Source of the DNA: Ectocarpus siliculosus
Taxonomy: Eukaryota; Sar; Phaeophyceae; Ectocarpales; Ectocarpaceae
Reading direction: 5' to 3'
Assembly: GCA_000310025.1 (NCBI GenBank)
Contig: FN648151.1
Location: 327,621 to 391,620, forward strand
DNA length: 64,000 nucleotides
The position numbers and the translations under genes were made by a program. Shown here in pieces: positions 23,597 through 34,735 of this stretch (position 1 is its first letter; each line of letters begins with the position of its first letter). The notes beneath the pieces were generated by a model. The model worked only from the letters and a program-made list of their open reading frames with translations, had not been told where the DNA came from and searched no databases.

Positions 23597-24819
23597 GGGC
23601 CACTTGTTAAGCTTGTCCTTTTTTGGGCTGTCCCTTTTCTCAAAAAGGGACGAACCAAAAAAGAATCTAGCAAAAAGATGACCCACTTGTTACGGTGCTG
23701 GTCGATCCTTTTTGCTCATCCGCCAAAAAAAATGACCCTGCAACAACAAGTGCAACGGCCGTTCGTCACACAATGAGTACCTTGGCACCGAGTTGGTTTT
23801 TCGGTGATATCTCCGCACAGAGTGAAGCATCAGCAACTGTAAAGCTATCCCCCGCGAGCTGGGTGCTTGGTCCGCCTTGTGTGGCGGCTGATCGAGACCA
23901 CAGGGCAGTGGGAGGCACGGCAACTGAGGTGGCGAGAGTCAACAGCACCTTGAAAAACCCCACCGCGCCAACAACCAGCTTTGTTTGCTCTTTTTTGCCC
24001 ATGCCGCAACTTTGGTTCATGGATGCTCCCTCGCCACACACTGAAACAACAGCGATGACAAAGGTATCCGCCACGAGCTATGTGTATGGTCCGTCTTGTG
24101 TGGTGGTTGATACAGACCAGAAGGCTGACGGGCGGTCAGAGGTTGTGAGCCCGAGAGTGGTGGACAAGCGGGAAAAATGACCCGCCGCGTCTCCAAGCAT
24201 ATTTTTTGTTCTTTTTCCCCGTGTTGCAACTTTGGTTCATCGATGCTCCCTCGTCACACACCGAAGCAACAGCGACGACAAAGGTATCCGCCATGAGCTG
24301 TGCGTCTGATTCGTCTTGTGTGGTGATTGATACAGACCAGGACGCTATAGGTCGCCCAGAAGTTGGGTTCGCAAAAGTTGACTGTGCACCAAAAAGACCC
24401 ACCGCTGCTGCGTCCAGGCTCTTTCGGCTCGTTTGCCGCTTGTTTGCCGCACACATCGGGTTGTCCACCTGGTCAGCCGAATGACAACATTACGTCTATC
24501 GCCGAGGCTACTGACTCCGTACCAGTCACATGACACGACTCGTGCGAATACCGTTAGAGTTTGCGGGGATCATCCGTCGAGATATTCAAGTTTGTGGGCA
24601 AGTGTCATGTGTTGTGACAGAAAAAGGACAACAAAAAAGGACCGTCCCATCCTGTCACAAAGTTGCCCAAAAAGGGACAGGATGGGGCGATCTTTTTTCG
24701 CTGTCCCTTTTCGGGAGGTTCAAAAATGCAAAAAAAGACCACGTAACAAGTGGTTCTTGGTCAGTTGTCCCTTTTTGAGAAAAGGGACAGCCCAAAAAAG
24801 GACAGCTTAACAAGTGGCC
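23597..24819. mobile_element. Non-autonomous DNA transposon, copy 2 of an end-to-end pair
   Basis: 1.22-kb element whose terminal inverted repeats reach about 60 bp: GGCCACTTGTTAAGC.TGTCC, TTTTTTGGGCTGTCCC, CTCAAAAAGGGAC and their complements at the right end. TTA flanks it at 23594-23596 (shared with copy 1) and 24820-24822. Three ~220-bp internal units start near 23860, 24080 and 24300. Same length and internal order as copy 1, but different outer repeat sequence. No transposase; Harbinger-like by duplication size. Confidence 0.82.
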
Positions 24820-24955
24820 TTAGAGAGACCAGCTCTATTCGGGATTTATTTATACTCAAACCACCGATGCTCCTTTGGGGATTCACTGCAGCAGAACAGA
24901 CAACGGACATTTAATTGCATACGGTACGCACGGGTCCGTGCGAGCCTACAGCAAT

Positions 24956-25600
24956 TTACACGAAGCACCACTGCGAACCATGCAAAAAGTAGAAAATGAC
25001 CCGCACACGAGAAGGTGAAGGAGTTACAAGCAGTTTCGAAGCAACACGATGCATTTTGCAACCCGCACCTTGCAAATCAGCATCTAGCAGCAGCTCCTCA
25101 GTAGCACCTCCCCCGAGGTACGGCTCCTTGCCCACCCCCCCAGATTTTCCGCCCCCACCATCAGCATCTAGCAGCAGCTCCTCGGTAGCACTTCCCGCGA
25201 GGTACGGCTCCTTGTCGCACCCCGCTCCTCTCTCGCTCCCACCATCACCCGCATTTTCGAAACCGCCTTCTTCGGCGTCATCATCTGCTGTATCGCACTT
25301 CAGATCTGTGTTGCCGAACACGCACTCCAGATCTCCGAGCTCTAGTCCTAGGCGCAGGAGGTCATCGAGCTCTTCCTCTTCGGCCAAGTTAGTCTCATCG
25401 TTCCCCGGCCAACCAAAGTCGGCGAACTCATCCGTGGCAAAGGCAACGGGAGCAGCAACAACTTTCGGAGGTGCTTGCAGAGGTGCCCATTTTTTCGGGG
25501 TCTCGAAAGACGGGCCGGTGTCGGTGGCTCTCTCGTTGTGCTTGGTGACGAGACTGCACGCAGAAGAAGCTACTCCAGGACGCAGCGTCCTCCCCGACAT
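24956..25600 (-). CDS. Hypothetical acidic protein with a duplicated segment
   Basis: Single minus-strand frame of 214 codons from ATG 25598-25600. Residues about 55-95 are acidic (ATDEFADFGWPGNDETNLAE then EEEELDDLLRLGLELGD). The C-terminal half carries an internal duplication: KEPYLAGSATEELLLDAD followed by KEPYLGGGATEELLLDAD, separated by a Gly/Lys spacer. DEFADF resembles the short acidic-phenylalanine peptides that bind clathrin-adaptor ears, an inference only. The opposite-strand frame is a Ser/Pro-rich shadow of similar length; the minus strand is preferred because its composition and leucine spacing look protein-like. Could be a single-exon gene or one exon of a larger one. Confidence 0.42.
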   Translation of the reverse strand: MSGRTLRPGVASSACSLVTKHNERATDTGPSFETPKKWAPLQAPPKVVAAPVAFATDEFADFGWPGNDETNLAEEEELDDLLRLGLELGDLECVFGNTDLKCDTADDDAEEGGFENAGDGGSERGAGCDKEPYLAGSATEELLLDADGGGGKSGGVGKEPYLGGGATEELLLDADLQGAGCKMHRVASKLLVTPSPSRVRVIFYFLHGSQWCFV

Positions 25601-26381
25601 ATCAAGCTGAGATCAGATGGGAAGGGCCTATCCTCTTGTCTCTCGTCCTCTTGGGTGTTTATTAGTGTTGGCTGTCGGTGCTGCGTGTGGCGTCTCCCAC
25701 CTTTGTTGTAATCTGTACAGTCCCGCCGCTTGGTCCCGCCGCGTTTGATTCCCAGGTTCTGGGGAACGGTCCACGGCTGGCTACTGATCCTCCCTGTACA
25801 ACTACACTGCTGTTGTACCAAACAGCACAGCAGTGATTTTGTTGCCTATCGCCGAGGAAGGGGGAAGGACCCAGGATCCAGGCTAGCACAGCCCTAGCCA
25901 GAAAGCCCATAAGACTGGTGCAATCCTTCGGGGCTGTTACATGATAGCGAAGCACGATCTTGACCGGCAACGATCGGTTGTGGTACATATGTCGTGGTGG
26001 GACAGTGCAACCACGATGACGCATGATCGCAATAGCATGCTTGAGGATCGGTAACGCTAGCATAATTGAGGATCGGTAACGCGTTACCGATTCAGCACTG
26101 TCTAATGTTGCATTTTGTCGCAAGGACGCGTGGCGGTATATACAGTTTAAGTCAGTATCGTTCAAACCTTGGACGTATGTGACAGTCTTCCTCTGGTTCA
26201 ACAAGAAAGTCTCAGCGACAAGTCGCTGATCGGTTCAACCCCACAGTCTGGAACGAAATATCCATCCCGGCGCTTCCCGCCCCTCCCACCCCACCCCACT
26301 CACTTTCACCCACACCTCTGATCGCTTGGTCAGAGAGCACAAACAAACCAGCAACCAAGAATCGCTTCACATCTTTTCAAC
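25601..26381. promoter_or_regulatory. Upstream region of kinase gene with 20-bp perfect palindrome
   Basis: 26072-26091 reads ATCGGTAACGCGTTACCGAT, a perfect palindrome. A half-site GAGGATCGGTAACGC occurs 28 bases earlier, at 26044. The region closer to the gene is C-rich (CCCTCCCACCCCACCCCACT, near 26281). No gene is seen in this stretch. Confidence 0.4.
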
Positions 26382-29300
26382 ATGAATATGTTGGTGGCCC
26401 CCTTCCGCTACATCCTGGCTTGGGTCTCCCCCAAGAGTGAACGGTGGGTGCCTGAATCGCTAGTACTCCGTGGTTAGCAAGAAAATTTGGGGTCATGCTT
26501 TGAGTATGACTAACGACCCCTTTTCTCTACCCCTCACGGTTGAACAAATGGTTAATGCCCGCCGCACCAGAAGCTACACGTGGTGCCGGCTTTCCTGCGA
26601 GATGCTGGAGGAAAACTGTGCCCGTTGCCTCCCCCTCCTGCCCAAGCCGATAAACACCCCGAACTGGCTCGCCTGGTTAAGGTCTGCACTGACACCGACA
26701 GAGACCGTCGGGTGTGTTGCTGTTGCGGCGTTGCTGTTGGTCGCCCTGGCCAGAAGGGTCGTCAACGGAAAGCGGTGGGTAGCTCTGTTTTCCCATGAAA
26801 TAGCAGAGTTTGGTCTATCAATAGACTATCGAACTACAATATTCTACCCGACTCAGTCTATACGAACGTTGTTCTGTGTACAATATAAAGAGACAATGAC
26901 AGCAGCAACAACAACGTTCGTTGTGTCACGTGTTGGCTAATGATATCCACCCGGTCAAAAAACAATTTGCAAAAAATCAAGCGCATGGAGGGTCTGACGG
27001 TAGACGCTTTTAACATCTGATGCTTGATACCCTGTCCTCAAAACAAAGGTCGAAACGCGATGCCGAACACACCAAGAAACGATACGACAAGTCCCGAGAA
27101 TGTATTCGGAAGATTAGGCTCCGAGTGTACATCTGGTACGTTCTATTTCGACGCGCCGTCAAGCTACGAGCTCCAGCTCGTTCCCAGCAGCTGCGGATCT
27201 GCGCCGCCCGGATGCCTCCATCAGCGGTGGCGGCATCGTTGAGGCCTCCGGGCCTTCCTCTCCCGGAATCGCTCCGGGAGGTGGCCGTTGCTGACGGTAT
27301 GGTCCTTCAGATCCCGGGGCTGTCATTCCACTTCTCCAATGACCCGACGTCGACACTTTTGGTGGAGACGTTTGGCACACTACAACTCTTCCGAAACCGT
27401 CGGGACACCTCTTCCTCTGACTGCCTAGATGATGGTGACGAGGGGCATCGTCTCGTGCACCCCGAAGAAATGGAACTAACGGTTACCATATTTTCGTCGG
27501 CACGAGCGTATCACGGCCGAGGTGACCCGGGCGCTGCTCCCCCACCGTCCGGGGAGCACGCAATGGACGCTACGGGATTGGTGTTCAAGATGATGATGAC
27601 GTTCACACCACCATCACCGCCCTCGGAGGGCCTGGGCCCGTCGATGGCGGCGGGGGCGACCATTAACCTTTCAGATTTTGGCTGGCTCGGCAATTCGACT
27701 AGGGCACTCGATCTGTCTCAATATCTACACTCTCCTTCTACCGGTCGCAGCAGGGTGAGCACAGCGGGTTCTATGTCCCCAACAAGGTGCATCACCTAAG
27801 GGTCTGATCTGAAACAATCCAAGCAGTGGGTGCGGTACTCGTGCCACGCATAGATTGACTCTGACTATTTTGTCATAACAAGAACTGAGAGGTGTTGCAT
27901 GTGACCTGGTTGTACCAATACTGTTTTCGTCGACACAAACTTGTTTCCCGCGACAAGTGGACTTGCCGGCTCGTCTCCAGGCAGAATACGATCGAAGCCA
28001 TATCAATCTATAACCCATCATCTATCATCTCGCATCCTTTTAAGAGAAGGTTTCAACATTTCTCATCACCTGCGAGGAGCTAGCTAAACACCACGACCAT
28101 CGTTCAATCGGTGGTGTCGACCGCCCCAACAACATTTTCCAACAAGATCTTCCTGTCGTACCTGTTTCCGTCGTTCCCGTCTAACATAAGGGTGACCTCC
28201 TGCCACCGGGAGGACCCGCCTTCGACCTGTTCGAGCCGGAACGGGAGCCCCCGGTGAGTGTAAATACACAAATGCTGTTCTTGTCTAAGAGGTATAAAAA
28301 ATGGCCAGCTCGTAACACGCGTAAGTTGGCATCCCGTCGGCATCCCGACGGCATCCAGTCTCGTCTCCAGGCAGAACACGATCGAAGCCATATCTCTCTA
28401 TCATCCATCACTTTGCATGCATTGAAGAGAAGGCTTCAACATTTCTCATCACCTGCAAGGAGCTAGCTAATCACCACGACCATCGTTCAATCGGTTGTGT
28501 CCACCGCCCAAACAACATGTTCCAGCAACATCTTCCTGTCGTACCTGTTTCCGTCCTTCCCGTGTTACATAAGGATAACCTCCTGATACCCCGAGGACAA
28601 GCCTTCGACCTGTTCGAGCCAGAACGGGAGCCCCCGGTGAGTGTCAATACACAAATGCTGTTCTTGTCTAAGAGTTATAGAAAAACCCAGCTTGTAACAC
28701 GCGTAAGTTGGCATCCCGTCTCGTCTCCAGGCAGAATACGATCGAAGCCATATCTCTTTATCATCCACAATCTTGCATGCATTGAAGAGAAGGCTTCAAC
28801 ATTTCTCATCACCTGCGAGGAGCTAGCGAAACACCGTGACCACCTTTCAATCGGTTGTGTCGATCGCCAACAGTATCTTCCTGTCGTACCTGTTTCCGTC
28901 CTCCCCGTGTAACATAAGGGTGATCTCCTGATTCCCGGAGGACCGGCCGTCGACCTATTCGAGCCGGAACGGGAGCCCGTGGTGAGTGTCAATACACAAA
29001 TGCTGTTCTTGTCTAAGAGCTATAGACAAACCCATCCTGTAACACGCGTAGTAGGTGGACATACCGTCCCGTCTTCAGGTAGCACACGATCGAAACCACA
29101 TATACATCTATTATCCATCACTACCTTCGTTTCTCCCTCCCCGTCTAGCGGCAGGTTCAACTCCTGCACGCGAACGGGCCGAACCTATCACTGCTTGACA
29201 CGGTCGACGAGGAGCCCGCGGTGAGTGTCTTTGCAAGATTGTGTTCGTCGGAGAGCTATATCAACAGCTCCCGCGACATTCGCCTCACAGCAACGTAGCC

Positions 29301-32300
29301 ACCGTTCGTAGACGACATGCCACGAGGAATAGGGTCTAGGCGCACAATTACTTGTTGTATATATTTTGGTATGCTCGTGCATGCTGCTTGGGCCGAAGAA
29401 CATCGTGGTGGGTGGATGCGACCACGGTAGGCCTGCGGAAGCAAGTTAGCCCGGTGCGTCGCCTGCAGAATGGGCGTCTCTTCGCAAGATGTTCAAAGTT
29501 CCCATTTTTTCAAGACCCCCACCCTTCCCGTAGTTTCGGGCGAGGGACATCTGCCAGAATTCGTTTCTGGTCCCCAGCCCTGCGGCAAACTCTGAGTAGC
29601 TACGATTTTCGCCATGATGCCTTTTCGCTTTTGTTTCAGTCAGGCGCGTTCGCGGATCTTCGTTTTTTCACGCACAAGACCACCGGGGAAGTGTTCGCCC
29701 TGAAGACCGCAGAGGTGAATTCAGCTGGGAAGTGTTTTCTCGTTGTCGAATTGCAATGCGGCGACATGATTCTAAGGACGAGTATTCTGAACTGCAAAGG
29801 CTCCGTGGTCCACCACGTGCTGTATTTGTTCTGTGCTTTTACTTTACATCAACAAGGGTAAATCTCATAATCATCCACCAGAGACCGACGTGTGGTGCCG
29901 TGCATCCACTGAGTTTGAGCGTTGTACGGTTACGATGGCATTGGATTCAGTCAAGCAAGGCATGTGAATCCTGGGTCAACAAACCACGATAAGACCTTGA
30001 GCCACGAAACATCCACACAACATAGTTCCGCAGCGCGGCGAGTGCCCAGGGCAGCGCGTGGTTTCAAGGTGGCCGACGTTGACGCACTTGCCAAACCCTC
30101 CTTCGTGGTCTCTCTGAAGGTCTTGCACACACCTTCCATGCGCCCCACGCTTGCCATTCAAATCCCACCAAACTCGGAATTCCTTTTGATCAATTTCAGG
30201 ACACACCCGAGGGGATTAAGAACATCCTCGCGGAGATCAACATCCTTCGCGAGGTGATCGGCAGCGCTCCTCGTCACATTGTGAAGGCTATTGAGACCAG
30301 AGCGACCCCAGTGGCCATGATACTCACCAAGGCGGAGCCCAGGACGTTGAGATGCATCGGAGACAGCCCTGGTGCTTCGAATGCTGGCGACACCGTCAAG
30401 TGAGGCAAATACGATGCAGGCCTTCGTGTGTCGTCAGGTGTGATTGTGTCATGGGTTTGGCTCACCTTCAGACAAGCCCAAACATTCTGCATGATGACCA
30501 CCGTACCGGAAAAGAAGGATTCCTGGTGCTACAGTGTATTCTCTTCATTGAACAATAGCAGACATCCTCATCCCATACATTGTGGTGCATGAACTGGACC
30601 GCGCCAAACCTTGACCGTGCTGACGTAGACAACCTTGCTATCTTTGTAGGCTATATTTGAGGTGACTTCGCAAATATATGATAATAGACGACCACGAGGC
30701 TCAACAATTGTCCCCCCCGGCGTGAATCGTGTTCCCCCTGCTGGTCGGGATTTCCAGGGTGCTTGACGGAGTCCTGACGGCTATCGAATTCCTTAGCTCC
30801 GAGGGGTTTCTGCACCGCGACATTAGGCCTGAGAACATCCACGTATCCGGGGACGGAGAAGGACTTCTGGCCGACTTTGGCCTTTGCACCCACAAGGAGA
30901 TAGCGGTCCTTCCCTGGCAGATCGGTGCGGGTACACCGGAGTACCAGGCTACAGAGGTGGCGACCACGGGGTCGTCCCTATGCTCCGAGCTATTCGCTGT
31001 CTCAGTCTGCTTCCTGGAAATGATGCTCAGCCGAAACCCGTTTGACGGGAAGGTGTGTAAGGCAGGAAGACGAGGGTTCGGCATTGTCGCGCATGGATGT
31101 AGAAACTGGAATTGACTATTAGCATAACCCTTCGGTGTAGAAAGGAGTACCGTGTTCACGCAAGCCGTTTCATTCATGAATGTGTGCAAGTGGAAAGCGT
31201 GTGATCACGTCCCGAGAACAAACATTTCTTGTCACTGTCAACTCTTAAGCAACGTTCCAGCGGGTTGAAAAGGTGGCATCTAACCCTAGATGATGAAATA
31301 AGGAGTGTTTCGCAAACATACCTCCTCGCTGACACGTTCAGTTTCAGTCCAAGCTTCTGCACGTGCTACATGTAGGCCTACCGCCAAAACAACGTGTTCG
31401 GGTTTCCTGCCCCTTGTCTGTGTCGCCACGCCGTAAACTGTAACATGCTGCAACGTCCAGGCATTGCGGTTGGCCAGTGAACGGCGGAGGTCTTACCTCG
31501 AAGGGGTAAGAAAAGAGCTACTCCACGTTCTATCACATCATGCCGAGGATGGAAATTATCGGGGTCACCTTGCCCCCGACCACCACATGGAATCCCAAAA
31601 CAACGAGCGCGAAGCACTAGCGGAGGCATCCTCTAGGCTGGAAAACACACGCAGAACGGAATGGGTGAGACCAAAGTGAACGAGATGAGACTACTTACAA
31701 GGGACAAAATTTGGGATGGGATGAAACGAGGTACTTTGCGTGTGGCATAATACCAAAGGGCAACGTGAGGGAGAACGAGGGCCCTTTTCTCGGTAGCGAA
31801 CAACAACCAACGCCGAAAGCTACGTAGTGCAATACAGCACCTGGTTATGCTATAGTATAAACAAATACGCGGGAGGTCGAATTTTGATGCGTCACTCATG
31901 GAAACGCGCAACTTCTTGGAGGGGAAACCGGCTTGAAATCCAGTTTCTTCCGTCGAGGGAAAGAACATCGCTCATTGCTCCTTGTACTACAGCGACGACG
32001 TGAGCTTGTGGTCATTGCCAGGAAGGCGTACGTAGTGCTCTTCTTGTAGGATAGTGCCGGAATGCTTACAATAGTTCAAGTTTGGTCAGTTTGCAGGATA
32101 TAAAAGACCCACTCTGTTCTCAACGGGTGCATTTCGACAAGGTAGTACCGAAAAACATGTTCCAGTCTACTATCTACATAGGCTAACAACCTTGTGTGGA
32201 ATAATTCTACGTAGGAGATAATTGGTGGCGTAGTAGGTGTTACTCCGGTCTCGACCTTGGCTCGACCTGATTTGAACCGACTTCTTGCACCAGACGGACC

Positions 32301-33228
32301 CGTCAATTATTGCTGATTTGTATTCTGCTGTTGTTCTCGTGCTGCACAAAACCGATTGAACCAAGCAGCTCCTCGGCATTCGCAGCGACGAATGGCGGCC
32401 GGACGCGGAAGCTCTGTCGGCACTGGCCAGGACAGAAGTACCTCTGGAAGTGTACGTCGTGCCCAGCCAGGCCGACACCCGCTCACGGGAGATCAAGGAG
32501 GTGAGAGAAACTCCCACAAACGTGGAGAAATACGAGACAGTTATGAATAAACGATACCTTCATTGGGGTGCGTAAAAACAGAGCTGAGCTCTTGGGTTGC
32601 ACGATTGTATCCAAGATTTACGTAGTCACAGGAAGAGCCCGTTGAGGTTTCACCTGCATCTCTCCGCGGCCCCATCAAACTGGCCCAACGCTGAGAGAAG
32701 ACTTGAGGGTGCATGCGGCACGCGAGATTTCATATTGACCAAACCTGTTTCTACGGCAGTGGTACCTTTAGTGTTCATACGAGTTGAGAATTAATCGATA
32801 TGATAGAGAGTAGAGGAGGATAAATTTGCACATACTATGTTCATACGAAGATGAAAAGACCAACCACGGGACACGCTGCAGCACTAGTGAAAATATAGCT
32901 CTTGTCTTGTGCCTGACTCTCAGCTTCCTCTATGCAACACGTGGCCCCCCCATCGTCTGCGTCCCTCACGTTGTCCCAGAACTGGGCGGGAGTCGAGGCG
33001 AAGAGTTCTCCTCGAAAGGTGTTCGAGGCGGCCGATTGGACGGAATGGCTTCCCGGCACCACCAGGGTGCCTTGCACCAAGGGTCTCCGCAAGATCGTGT
33101 CTTTGGTGGTGGAGAAAGGCATGCTAGATCCGAACCCTGGCGGTAGACCCCAGACCACGGCCGCCTTGCAGGGTCTCCTCCACGAGGCCCTGAGGCTATA
33201 TGAGACTACCGAGGCAGAAGGGGAGTAG
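26382..33228 (+). CDS. Protein kinase with tandem micro-exon array before the kinase domain
   Basis: Twelve exons join without a phase break: 26382-26443, 26571-26774, 27118-27754, micro-exons 28191-28253, 28574-28636, 28919-28981, 29155-29220, then 29640-29714, 30200-30399, 30758-31052, 32369-32500 and 32980-33228 (stop TAG). The sum, 2109 nt, encodes 702 residues if all are used. Kinase motifs: SGAFADLRFF (Gly loop, third Gly replaced by Ala), VFALKTAE (beta-3 Lys), FLHRDIRPENI (catalytic loop; Arg where Lys is usual), LLADFGLCT (Mg site), GTPEYQATE (APE region as ATE) and GMLDPNPGGRP (C-lobe end). Residues roughly 62-82 (TVGCVAVAALLLVALARRVV) look like one membrane span, so it may be membrane-anchored. 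The first three exons and the 32369-32500 exon are joined by phase only. The variant residues leave activity uncertain, though Lys, both Asp and Asn remain. Confidence 0.75.
27976..29235 (+). repeat. Tandem array of ~360-bp units each carrying one 63-66 nt exon
   Basis: Four units start near 27976, 28362, 28723 and 29068 at (G)TCTCCAGGCAGAAYACGATC; spacing is 386, 361 and 345 bp. Each contains an AAG or CAG acceptor, an exon of 63 nt (66 in the fourth) and a GTGAGTGT donor. The first three exons share LFEPEREP. The introns are duplicated too, so the array arose by recent tandem duplication of exon plus intron. Confidence 0.85.
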
Positions 33229-33673
33229 GTTGAACGGCAGTGAGTAGAGGATTCCCTCGAACGAGTACACGGTCATCCTGCTAAAGTTGTACACTTTCGT
33301 CTCGATCGTTTTCATGCGCCCTCCGCACATTGAATGCCGGGACACGTGTAGGTACGTACATGTTGCACATATGATTTTTCTTTTGGGTGGCGAAAATCTC
33401 TAGACTGCTGCGAACAGTTGTGATGCAGGCGATTACCCGGCCGAGGGAAGCATGACGATGTGACGTGTAACAGAATGATTATCCCATTTGGAGCTTTTGT
33501 CCGCTGGAGGTTCGACGAAAGGCGTCCGGGGTGGTGAGGGTGACTGAAAGTGGTTTTGAACGGGTCTCGCGTGTGAGATCGGAGTAAATGTTCCGAGTGG
33601 AGAATTAAGTGGTAGGCTAGGTTGCTGAGGAGACCTTGGTGCTGTAGAATGCGACAATCGTGCTTTGTGTGAT
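33229..33673. other. 3' flank of kinase gene, nothing recognised
   Basis: Short frames only. It presumably contains the 3' UTR of the kinase transcript and the left margin of the dispersed repeat that follows. Confidence 0.35.
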
Positions 33674-34735
33674 TGCAGGGCGTGGGTTGACGGACCAGTA
33701 GACTATCAATTGTCGAATGGACACTGGTGTGAGTTAGAGAACGTGCGTGGAGCAAACATGGACCGGTGTTCTGTCGGTTGCCTGTTGGGTTTATGGAAAA
33801 CCCTCCAAACACAAGCACCTGTATTTGGCAGAATACCTCGATGCACCGAACTTGGAACCGTCCAGGAGTTCTGAACTACATAGTCTATACACGATGTACT
33901 CCACATAAACCTGGTCGCCCCGGTGGTCTAGTTGGTATCCTCGAAACCTTCTAGAGGTCAGGTCAGGGTTCGAATCCCGGCGTAAGCGAGCTTTCCTTGC
34001 AAAGTGAGTGCTTCTCTCCCTTCCGCTCCTGGCCTAGTGGATGACACAAGTTCGTTTGTACACAGAGGGAAGAGAATGTTGAATTGAACTCTTCTCGCAT
34101 TGGAACTCGAAGGCAAAGTACCGCGGGAGGGGGGGGTAGAGAGGGGCTCTTCTGTGTGACCACGGGTTGGAAACGGCACAAAGAAAAAAAAAACACCTCG
34201 CCTGCCACATCTTCAACACACGCGCTTTGTACAACGCCAGCAGCAACACCACCAAAAAACATGACTTCTGCTAGGCGTTGCTTCACTTGTCTGACATTCC
34301 ACATGCAGCGTGTTTTGAGACCACGAAACAACTAGTAGACCAAGTGTACAAGAAAAAACAATTCCGGAACACATACCCCTGCCCACGAACCTGTGGAGGG
34401 GGAAATTCAGAAAAGTTTCCACGTCAACGAAAACATTGGACGGTTTAGAGCTTATTGAAGACAAGTATGGAGTTAAAGAGAGTGGAACTATCTCGACATT
34501 TGTCACGTGTCTTGTCGATATGTGAGAAAATTTGCCCATGTAAATCCTGCCGTATCTCTTAAAATCGGACCCCACAGAGAAAAGACGCATAAAGATAGGC
34601 TCAAAACTGTAGCTACCATGATCTGGGCAGCCGGTAGCCGCTACTTCAGCGCCCACGTTCACACGCCAACAAAGTCGAACAGGTTGCTGTTGCGAGTATA
34701 CTGGCGGAGCTCCAGCGGTGACGACTAGGATGTCC
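33674..34735. repeat. Dispersed repeat, copy 1, interrupted by a SINE
   Basis: Blocks GACCAGTAGACTATCA, GCCTGTTGGG, CAAGCACCTGTATTTGGCA, TTCCACATGCAGCGTG, TTTCCACGTGACC-like and GAAATCGGACCC-like recur in the same order at 46.94-47.47 and 48.56-48.80 kb. A minus-strand frame (GAEVAATGCPDHGSYSFEP...GSDFKRYGRI) is partly conserved between copies, but no known domain is recognised. The SINE at 33913-34193 splits this copy. Confidence 0.65.
33913..34193 (+). mobile_element. tRNA-derived SINE, copy 1, nested in dispersed repeat
   Basis: The tRNA-like head contains an A box (TGGTCTAGTTGG) and a B box (GGTTCGAATCC), the internal Pol III promoter. A ~200-bp body and an A-rich tail (AAAGAAAAAAAAAA) follow. 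The flanks read ACATAAACCT at the left and AAACACCT at the right. The second copy of the host repeat shows the unoccupied site (CATACACCTCGCC, near 47170), which fixes the borders. Confidence 0.85.

Noticed and set aside
22600-24480. CRISPR-like or satellite array
   Set aside because: Units are ~220 bp, only three per element, bounded by transposon inverted repeats, in a eukaryotic genome.
24996-25610. 204-codon Ser/Pro-rich plus-strand frame
   Set aside because: Antisense of the acidic minus-strand ORF; composition is low-complexity only.
28517-28912. Long frame running through two kinase micro-exon units
   Set aside because: It crosses the donor and acceptor of the duplicated exons; open only because the units are duplicated in frame.
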